Shown here: positions 55,549 to 64,000 of the stretch, piece by piece
Numbering within the stretch: the stretch's first letter is position 1
Layout: the number at the start of each line of letters is the position of its first letter
DNA from: Daedaleopsis sinensis
Taxonomy: Eukaryota; Basidiomycota; Agaricomycetes; Polyporales; Polyporaceae
Direction of reading: 5' to 3'
Length of the DNA stretch: 64,000 nt
NCBI GenBank assembly: GCA_033807695.1
Contig: CM066302.1
Location: 4,807,033-4,871,032 of the forward strand
The notes under the pieces: model-generated
The model's input: the letters and a program-made list of their open reading frames with translations, nothing else
What the model was told of the DNA's origin: nothing
The model's database searches: none
Program-made: the position numbers and the translations under genes

Positions 55549-56066
55549 CCAATGAGGCACTTAATCAATAGACGTGTAGTTGTGCTCGGCTAATGTATCC
55601 TGCTGCTCAATGTACCTGCCTGCCAGTGCTGTATCCTATGCTATCCTATAATGCTTCCGAGACGTGAACATGTGTGTTGTAAGATGGCTATGTGGACTAC
55701 TTACCCAGACTAACATGGTATAGTAGTGCTACTTACTTAAGTACTAGTAGTTAGCTTTCAATACATTCTTACAGTGTTATATCAGTATAAGCGCTGTGCG
55801 TTGTGCCGCACTTTGTAATCTCGGCAGGTACTGTTGAAATCGACCAAATGCGGTAGGTACCTAGCTTTCCGCCCGTATGGATCTTGATCTATGCATCTGC
55901 CGAGCTGCCGGTGGGTTTCCTGTGCTGGGAAACCCGATAAGGAAGGCTGCCGACGTGCCGGTCAGATCCCTATTCCCTGCTCTCCAGATGCCCGGGAGAC
56001 CGTGATACATCATAGTAACACCCGTAACTTTTTGTATAACACCCCAGGGGAGTCCCCGAGCTATGA
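55549..56066. other. Intergenic, no gene seen
   Basis: AT-richer than the flanks. It contains a hairpin at about 55913-55935 (GGGTTTCC / GGAAACCC) between two copies of a CTGCCG.GTGCCGGT-like motif (55898 and 55947). A TATA-like tttttgtataac lies at about 56029, so the promoter of the next gene may lie here. Confidence 0.45.
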
Positions 56067-57992
56067 TACTTCAGACCTACAAGAGCTGCTGTCGTGTTGG
56101 ACTCTCAGACGACGTACGGTGTCTTGGACGTCGCGGTCAGCAGCTCTGAGCGGACGAAGGCGGTCGCGCGACAGGCTCAGTACGCGAAGGAATTTGGGCA
56201 GCTCGGGAAGTGGCTGGAGAAGAGCACTGTGGCTCGTTGTGCTCCTCACGCGGCAGGCAACGTCGAGTACAACGTCGCACGGGCCTTTGACCGGCTGTTT
56301 CTGGTAAGTGACGGTGTAGCTGTGGGTTTTGAAATGCACGACTAAGTCAGGTTTTGCAGGCTTTGCTGCAGAACGCCAACCGGATCGAGGCGCGGATGGG
56401 TGGTCTCCCGAAGGAGGCTCCGTACGTGACAGCGGACGAGTACGGAGTCTGCGGGGAGCTCGTGCCTGCGGTGCCTCCCTCTGTGCGCGAGGCCAACTCG
56501 TACAGTTCGCTCGAGGAGATGCGCGAGGAGAACCCGGTGCTGGCGGACCAGTACTTCCACCTGCGGGAGATCCTGGCGAGGGCGAGCGGTATGAACCCGA
56601 TGCTGAAGGACGGTATGCTGCCGCAGGAGTTCGACCAGTGGCACGAGGTGTTTGGGACCTCACGCGAAGACTGTGTCCGTGAGGCGCAGAACGCTTCGGA
56701 CCTGACGTCGAGCCTCAACGCTGTCAAGGATGGTAAGCCGCGCAAGCTGACGGAGTTTAGGCACGATCCGCGCGACGACGCGGCTTGGACCGCGGGCTTC
56801 CGCAATCTCGACGATGCGGCGTTCTGCAACCGGTCGCACCCGCTGGTCACCGCGCTGAAGGAGGTGCGTGTCTTTGATCCCAGCGTGCCGTCTGGCTTTG
56901 GGAAGACTGCGTCGGGTTCTCCGGAGGGGGCTGGTCTCCCCGCGGCGAGTGCTTCTGCGGCGGCCATGGACGTCGACGTCCATTCCCAGGTTAGTGCTAA
57001 GGTTAGTGCTAGCTTTGCAAAAGCTCATCTATGTGGTGTTTTCAGGACGGGGAAGGGTCGGTCGTGCCAGTGACCGAGCCTGAGGGTCTCCAGGCCAACG
57101 ACGAGGACGACGAACAGGAGGTCGAACAGGACCCCGATGCGGACGCGGACGTGGACGCCGATGCGGATGCGGACGCCGAACAGTACGATGGCTCTGCTAG
57201 CGAGGGCGACTCCCCCGAAGACAACGCGGATCTGTTTGCGGAAGGGGAGGACTCGGACCCGTTCGACACGCCCACCCGCGCGGCTGTGGCGGCCTTCAGG
57301 GAAGTCATGCCGAGGTTTGGACTGACGGAGGAAAACTTTGTCTTCCGCAATCCGTTGGAGACAGAGGCGGAGGCCACACCCACGCAACTGACACAGGGCA
57401 ATCCACCTGCACGTCGCGTCCTTCCGCGCGGTCGATCGACGAACCAGACGGTATGTGACTTCGCGTCTGCTGCCGCTCACATCCACTAACATTTGATGAC
57501 AGTCGAGCCCTGAGATTCCGCTCAGGCAAGATGGTCAGTTGCCCGCAGGGACGCCGCCGGCTTTCGACCTGTCTCAGCCGGGCGGGGGCCCCTCGCGTGC
57601 GGCGTCTTTGCGCTCGGACACCGCAGAGGACATGGACATCGGGTCTGACAGCTCTGGGCGGCCTGCACGTCGCTCTGTGGTGAGCAGGATGGCTACCCGC
57701 GCCGGAAAGGCTCCCCGTGTGCATGGGGTCAAGACCGGTACGTGTTCTACAGGTACGGACTTGCTGCGTTTTCATTGCTGACTCCTTCTGTGCAGAGCAG
57801 AAGCCGAAACGTCGACGCGCAGAATCGTCTGCGACCGGTGGCCCGTCCGTTCGCCGCAGCCCGGAGCAGCGCAGCCCGAAGCAGAAGAAAGCGAAGAACA
57901 GCAAGGTCGTCGTGTCGGACGAGGAGGCCCAGGAGCCCAGCACCCAGGGCACCAGCGTCCCTAGTGTTATAATCCCAGGAATTAGCCCCTAG
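56067..57992 (+). CDS. Acidic hypothetical protein, 3' end replaced by subtelomeric repeat
   Basis: Coding segments 56067-56303, 56360-56989, 57046-57450, 57503-57737 and 57796-57992 join in frame (567 codons plus stop), with introns of 50-60 bp. No ATG opens the first segment, so the true first exon is unidentified or lost. The first half is helical (EFGQLGKWLEKSTVARCAPH, EILARASGMNPMLKDGMLPQ). The middle is highly acidic (57070-57260, Asp/Ala repeats). The end has a basic run (EQKPKRRRAESS). The last 11 codons (from 57961) and the stop TAG at 57990-57992 lie inside the 2,396-bp telomere-associated repeat, so the original C-terminus was cut away when the repeat was added. I recognise no family. 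Confidence 0.6.
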
Positions 57993-60356
57993 TTCCTGGC
58001 GACAAGGTGGCGACAAGGCCGTTGCGGCTGAACCGTCGCTCGGAACCTGGCGACAAGGTACCTTTCGGACATCGTGGGAATCGGGGCTACATGATGAGCG
58101 CTCAATTGTGGCTGTGCATCGCCTCCCCGTGGTGCTAGGTGGGAAAAGGTAGTAGCGACAAGCAGCGACAAGGTGACAAACCCTTATACCGGCTGAACGG
58201 TGCGTGGGAACCTGGCGACAAGGTACCTTTCCGATATCACAAGAAGCAGGGCTTTCCGACGGGTGCACAATTGTGGCTGTGCAGCGAGTTTTGGTGGAGT
58301 TATGGGGGGATCTCTGTTTTTGACACCTTTTGAAGGGCTTCTATTAGTATTTCTATTAGTCTACTATAAGAAAGTGATAGTACTGACCGCATCTGGGCGC
58401 TTAGTAAGCGTTTAAGCGCCCAAAAAGGCAAGGAAGCGTTTACATTTTTTGTAGTCCTGTGCGAGGGCTTTCTAACCGTATCAATTTCACGTTCTAACAC
58501 TCATTAGTTAAGGAGTTAAAAGGGTTACAAGATAGCCGGTACAATAGAATGCACTATATTAGGGAGGAATGACGAACCAGCGACAAGCAGCGACAAGGGG
58601 CCATACTGCGTGAACCATCGCCTGCAACCCAGCGACAAGGTACCATTCTGATATCGTGGGAACAAGGGCTATCCAATGGTTGCACGATTGTGGCTGTGCA
58701 CTCATTTTCCATGGGGCTATGGGGCGATCTCTGTTGTTACTGCTATTTTGAAGTGCTACTATTAGTATGACTATAAGTAAGTGCTACTATTGACCGCACT
58801 TGGGCGCTTAGTAAGCGAATAAGCGCCCAAAAAGGCGAAGTAGTGTTTTCGTTTTTTGTAGTCCTCAGCAAGGGCTTTCTAAACGTATCAATTTCACGTT
58901 CTAACACTCATTAGTTAAGGAGTTATAAGGGTTACAAGATAGCTGGTGCAATAGAATACACCATATATAGGAGGAATGACGAACCGGCGACAAGGAAGTG
59001 ACAAGGGGCTATACCAACTGAACGATCACCCGGAACCCAGCGACAAGGTACCATTTGGGTATCGTGGGAACTAGGGCTATCCTACGGGTGCACGATTGTG
59101 GCTGTGCACCCAGTTTCCGTGGAGCTAGAGGGTAGTCTTTGTTTTTGTAGTGCGCTTAAGTATTGTAACAAGTGGTTTTTGAAGGGTCATTAGAAGGGTT
59201 GCTATTAGTAGGGCTTATAACTGGTTGTATTGACCGCACCTGGGCGCTTAGTAAGCAAAAAAGCGCCCAAAAAGGCGAAGTAGCATTTTTGTTTTTTGTA
59301 GCCAGGGTCAGTAGCTTTCTGACTATATCAGTTTCACTTTGTTATGAGCATTAGTTAAGGAGTTATTGGCGATACAAAAGTAACAAAATAAGCGCCCAAA
59401 AAGGCGAACAAGCGTTTTCGTTTTTTGTAGCCCTGTTCAATAGCTTTCTAACCATACTAGTTTCACTTGATTATAGTCAATAGATAAAAAGTTATGGGCC
59501 ATACAAGTTGGCTACTATATATATTGCAGTGTTACTGTTGCGAAGCAGTAGTCTGTAATGAGGTGCTAGCTCAACTATTTCCAGCAACTTTCTATTGCTT
59601 CGGCACGGTGGGAATTCTGTGGTCACACAATTGTGGCAGGGCTCGCACAACATCTATACAAAATGTTATAATGTACTACACGGTATATAAATATTGTGCG
59701 AAGCATGTAATATTATTACAGTAGTAATCATCAGCAGGGTAAGAACAGCAGGGTAAGTAAGTAGTGTAATGGATATTGTGCGGCAGCGGCACAACAACTA
59801 CTGCCTATAATAAAATATTGCGGACTCATACTATACCACATCAATGTTGCACTCCTCACTAATGTTACGTAGTAAATAATGTGTGCTAGCTCAAGTATCA
59901 ACCTCAGCATATTATTGTGCGAAGCATATAATGACATTACAATGTTAAGTATCAGCAATCAGCAGGGTAAGTAATAGCAGAGTAAGTACTATCTAGATAC
60001 GATGTGCTGGAGCGCAACAATAAGTAGGATCTATAATAAAATACTGTGAACGCATACTATACTACATTACTATTGGGCAGCAAATAATATGTGGGAGCTG
60101 CAGTGTTGACTTCAGGATACTATATTTGAGCATACTATGTGGCGAAGCATGGAAGGTGACTATCACTAGTATAGCACTGACCATAATCTGCACCGGCTTA
60201 ATAATGAACTGCAGCATGCTAGTGTGCGAAGCAAGTAACAGTGTAGTAATAGTAAATATCAGCATGGTAGGCAAGTACTGGCAAAGGGTGGTGTGGCGCA
60301 ACATTTATTGTGAGTAGTGTAGGTCTAACCCCCCGCTATAGTTAGGCAGGGCTACA
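57961..60356. repeat. Subtelomeric tandem repeat, copy 1 (2,396 bp)
   Basis: Begins ctagtgttataatcccagga, which recurs at 60357 and 62753. The left 1.4 kb contains about four degenerate ~400-bp subunits, each with gcgacaagg motifs and, in three, a GGGCGCTTA...TAAGCGCCC hairpin. The right 0.9 kb is AT-rich with repeated gcgaagca and cagcagggtaag motifs. It is more AT-rich than the genes to its left. No coding function is apparent. Five single-base differences from copy 2 were seen, all between 59404 and about 59605. Confidence 0.95.
58394..58422. repeat. Hairpin motif of the subtelomeric repeat
   Basis: Ten-bp perfect arms TGGGCGCTTA (58394-58403) and TAAGCGCCCA (58413-58422). Related hairpins lie near 58800 and 59248, and the set recurs in copies 2 and 3. 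One lone right arm (aagcgcccaaaaaggcgaa) is at about 59391. Confidence 0.8.
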
Positions 60357-62752
60357 CTAGTGTTATAATCCCAGGAATTAGCCCCTAGTTCCTGGCGACA
60401 AGGTGGCGACAAGGCCGTTGCGGCTGAACCGTCGCTCGGAACCTGGCGACAAGGTACCTTTCGGACATCGTGGGAATCGGGGCTACATGATGAGCGCTCA
60501 ATTGTGGCTGTGCATCGCCTCCCCGTGGTGCTAGGTGGGAAAAGGTAGTAGCGACAAGCAGCGACAAGGTGACAAACCCTTATACCGGCTGAACGGTGCG
60601 TGGGAACCTGGCGACAAGGTACCTTTCCGATATCACAAGAAGCAGGGCTTTCCGACGGGTGCACAATTGTGGCTGTGCAGCGAGTTTTGGTGGAGTTATG
60701 GGGGGATCTCTGTTTTTGACACCTTTTGAAGGGCTTCTATTAGTATTTCTATTAGTCTACTATAAGAAAGTGATAGTACTGACCGCATCTGGGCGCTTAG
60801 TAAGCGTTTAAGCGCCCAAAAAGGCAAGGAAGCGTTTACATTTTTTGTAGTCCTGTGCGAGGGCTTTCTAACCGTATCAATTTCACGTTCTAACACTCAT
60901 TAGTTAAGGAGTTAAAAGGGTTACAAGATAGCCGGTACAATAGAATGCACTATATTAGGGAGGAATGACGAACCAGCGACAAGCAGCGACAAGGGGCCAT
61001 ACTGCGTGAACCATCGCCTGCAACCCAGCGACAAGGTACCATTCTGATATCGTGGGAACAAGGGCTATCCAATGGTTGCACGATTGTGGCTGTGCACTCA
61101 TTTTCCATGGGGCTATGGGGCGATCTCTGTTGTTACTGCTATTTTGAAGTGCTACTATTAGTATGACTATAAGTAAGTGCTACTATTGACCGCACTTGGG
61201 CGCTTAGTAAGCGAATAAGCGCCCAAAAAGGCGAAGTAGTGTTTTCGTTTTTTGTAGTCCTCAGCAAGGGCTTTCTAAACGTATCAATTTCACGTTCTAA
61301 CACTCATTAGTTAAGGAGTTATAAGGGTTACAAGATAGCTGGTGCAATAGAATACACCATATATAGGAGGAATGACGAACCGGCGACAAGGAAGTGACAA
61401 GGGGCTATACCAACTGAACGATCACCCGGAACCCAGCGACAAGGTACCATTTGGGTATCGTGGGAACTAGGGCTATCCTACGGGTGCACGATTGTGGCTG
61501 TGCACCCAGTTTCCGTGGAGCTAGAGGGTAGTCTTTGTTTTTGTAGTGCGCTTAAGTATTGTAACAAGTGGTTTTTGAAGGGTCATTAGAAGGGTTGCTA
61601 TTAGTAGGGCTTATAACTGGTTGTATTGACCGCACCTGGGCGCTTAGTAAGCAAAAAAGCGCCCAAAAAGGCGAAGTAGCATTTTTGTTTTTTGTAGCCA
61701 GGGTCAGTAGCTTTCTGACTATATCAGTTTCACTTTGTTATGAGCATTAGTTAAGGAGTTATTGGCGATACAAAAGTAACAAAATAAGCGCCCAAAAAGA
61801 CGAACAAGCGTTTTCGTTTTTTGTAGCCCTGGTCAATAGCTTTCTAACTATACTAGTTTCACTTGATTATAGTCAATAGATAAAAAGTTATGGGCCATAC
61901 AAGTTGGCTACTATATATATTGCGGTGTTACTGTTGCGAAGCAGTAGTCTGTAATGAGGTGCTAGCTCAACTATTTCCAGCAACTTTCTATTGCTTCGGC
62001 ACTGTGGGAATTCTGTGGTCACACAATTGTGGCAGGGCTCGCACAACATCTATACAAAATGTTATAATGTACTACACGGTATATAAATATTGTGCGAAGC
62101 ATGTAATATTATTACAGTAGTAATCATCAGCAGGGTAAGAACAGCAGGGTAAGTAAGTAGTGTAATGGATATTGTGCGGCAGCGGCACAACAACTACTGC
62201 CTATAATAAAATATTGCGGACTCATACTATACCACATCAATGTTGCACTCCTCACTAATGTTACGTAGTAAATAATGTGTGCTAGCTCAAGTATCAACCT
62301 CAGCATATTATTGTGCGAAGCATATAATGACATTACAATGTTAAGTATCAGCAATCAGCAGGGTAAGTAATAGCAGAGTAAGTACTATCTAGATACGATG
62401 TGCTGGAGCGCAACAATAAGTAGGATCTATAATAAAATACTGTGAACGCATACTATACTACATTACTATTGGGCAGCAAATAATATGTGGGAGCTGCAGT
62501 GTTGACTTCAGGATACTATATTTGAGCATACTATGTGGCGAAGCATGGAAGGTGACTATCACTAGTATAGCACTGACCATAATCTGCACCGGCTTAATAA
62601 TGAACTGCAGCATGCTAGTGTGCGAAGCAAGTAACAGTGTAGTAATAGTAAATATCAGCATGGTAGGCAAGTACTGGCAAAGGGTGGTGTGGCGCAACAT
62701 TTATTGTGAGTAGTGTAGGTCTAACCCCCCGCTATAGTTAGGCAGGGCTACA
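60357..62752. repeat. Subtelomeric tandem repeat, copy 2 (2,396 bp)
   Basis: Head-to-tail repeat of copy 1 with identical length and near-identical sequence (for example a for g at 61800). Followed directly by copy 3. Confidence 0.95.
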
Positions 62753-63825
62753 CTAGTGTTATAATCCCAGGAATTAGCCCCTAGTTCCTGGCGACAAGGT
62801 GGCGACAAGGCCGTTGCGGCTGAACCGTCGCTCGGAACCTGGCGACAAGGTACCTTTCGGACATCGTGGGAATCGGGGCTACATGATGAGCGCTCAATTG
62901 TGGCTGTGCATCGCCTCCCCGTGGTGCTAGGTGGGAAAAGGTAGTAGCGACAAGCAGCGACAAGGTGACAAACCCTTATACCGGCTGAACGGTGCGTGGG
63001 AACCTGGCGACAAGGTACCTTTCCGATATCACAAGAAGCAGGGCTTTCCGACGGGTGCACAATTGTGGCTGTGCAGCGAGTTTTGGTGGAGTTATGGGGG
63101 GATCTCTGTTTTTGACACCTTTTGAAGGGCTTCTATTAGTATTTCTATTAGTCTACTATAAGAAAGTGATAGTACTGACCGCATCTGGGCGCTTAGTAAG
63201 CGTTTAAGCGCCCAAAAAGGCAAGGAAGCGTTTACATTTTTTGTAGTCCTGTGCGAGGGCTTTCTAACCGTATCAATTTCACGTTCTAACACTCATTAGT
63301 TAAGGAGTTAAAAGGGTTACAAGATAGCCGGTACAATAGAATGCACTATATTAGGGAGGAATGACGAACCAGCGACAAGCAGCGACAAGGGGCCATACTG
63401 CGTGAACCATCGCCTGCAACCCAGCGACAAGGTACCATTCTGATATCGTGGGAACAAGGGCTATCCAATGGTTGCACGATTGTGGCTGTGCACTCATTTT
63501 CCATGGGGCTATGGGGCGATCTCTGTTGTTACTGCTATTTTGAAGTGCTACTATTAGTATGACTATAAGTAAGTGCTACTATTGACCGCACTTGGGCGCT
63601 TAGTAAGCGAATAAGCGCCCAAAAAGGCGAAGTAGTGTTTTCGTTTTTTGTAGTCCTCAGCAAGGGCTTTCTAAACGTATCAATTTCACGTTCTAACACT
63701 CATTAGTTAAGGAGTTATAAGGGTTACAAGATAGCTGGTGCAATAGAATACACCATATATAGGAGGAATGACGAACCGGCGACAAGGAAGTGACAAGGGG
63801 CTATACCAACTGAACGATCACCCGG
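62753..63825. repeat. Subtelomeric tandem repeat, copy 3 (1,073-bp partial)
   Basis: Matches the first 1,073 bp of copies 1 and 2, then is cut at gatcacccgg, where the earlier copies continue with aacccagcgac. The telomere repeat begins at this point, so the chromosome end was healed or eroded inside the third copy. Confidence 0.95.
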
Positions 63826-64000
63826 GTTAGGGTTAGGGTTAGGGTTAGGGTTAGGGTTAGGGTTAGGGTTAGGGTTAGGGTTAGGGTTAGGGTTAGGGTT
63901 AGGGTTAGGGTTAGGGTTAGGGTTAGGGTTAGGGTTAGGGTTAGGGTTAGGGTTAGGGTTAGGGTTAGGGTTAGGGTTAGGGTTAGGGTTAGGGTTAGGG
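63826..64000 (+). repeat. Telomere, (TTAGGG)n, about 29 units
   Basis: Perfect hexamer repeats to the last base of the window, with the G-rich strand 5' to 3' toward the end, as at a right-hand chromosome end. The tract may be longer than shown. TTAGGG is the usual unit in filamentous fungi and mushrooms. Confidence 0.98.

Noticed and set aside
58139..60317. Short ORFs inside the 2,396-bp repeats (for example 58139-58333)
   Set aside because: They recur only because the repeat does. They are under 80 codons, overlap on both strands and lack any motif.

Overview
The right-hand 176 bases are an uninterrupted (TTAGGG)n tract with the G-rich strand running toward the window end, so this is a chromosome end read from the interior (left) to the telomere (right). 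Short GT-AG introns of about 50-60 bases, GC-rich coding DNA, a Kyakuja-Dileera-Zisupton (KDZ) transposase beside a TET/JBP-type dioxygenase, and a telomere-linked RecQ-like helicase all point to a basidiomycete fungus, most likely an Agaricomycete. The species cannot be named from the sequence.

Layout. (1) 1-17.3 kb is a retrotransposon graveyard. A chromodomain Ty3/Gypsy element (A, cut by the window start) and a complete 6.3-kb Ty1/Copia element sit 89 bases apart inside an older Ty3/Gypsy element (B). Then follow a hAT transposase remnant, a Copia fragment and a third degenerate Gypsy element (C). (2) 17.8-19.7 kb is a decayed copy of an importin-beta3/Kap121-type karyopherin. (3) 19.7-22.2 kb shows no supportable gene. 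(4) 22.2-38.1 kb is a subtelomeric helicase block: an unrecognised multi-exon gene and a PIF1-family helicase on the minus strand, divergent from a 1,721-residue RecQ-like helicase with N-terminal C2H2/OrsD-like zinc fingers on the plus strand. These are followed by a separate gene that carries only the helicase's C-terminal Cys-rich module. (5) 38.7-39.0 kb is a cluster of GC-rich hairpins. (6) 39.3-58.0 kb is a gene-dense accessory block: a ParB/sulfiredoxin-like protein, the KDZ transposase and a TET/JBP dioxygenase head to head, a small acidic protein, a protein with two RNase-H1 hybrid-binding-like domains, a 940-residue charged protein, and an acidic protein cut at its 3' end by the subtelomeric repeat. 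(7) 57.96-63.83 kb is a tandem array of a 2,396-bp telomere-associated repeat (two full copies and a 1,073-bp partial copy), capped by the telomere.

How the parts relate. The KDZ/TET pair fits the transposon class in which a DDE-type transposase travels with a 5-methylcytosine dioxygenase. The RecQ/PIF1 pair is typical of fungal chromosome ends, where copies spread with the telomere-associated sequence. All functional statements are inferences from sequence motifs read by eye. Splice sites were chosen by GT-AG signals and reading-frame continuity. For seven genes the chosen exons sum to a whole number of codons.
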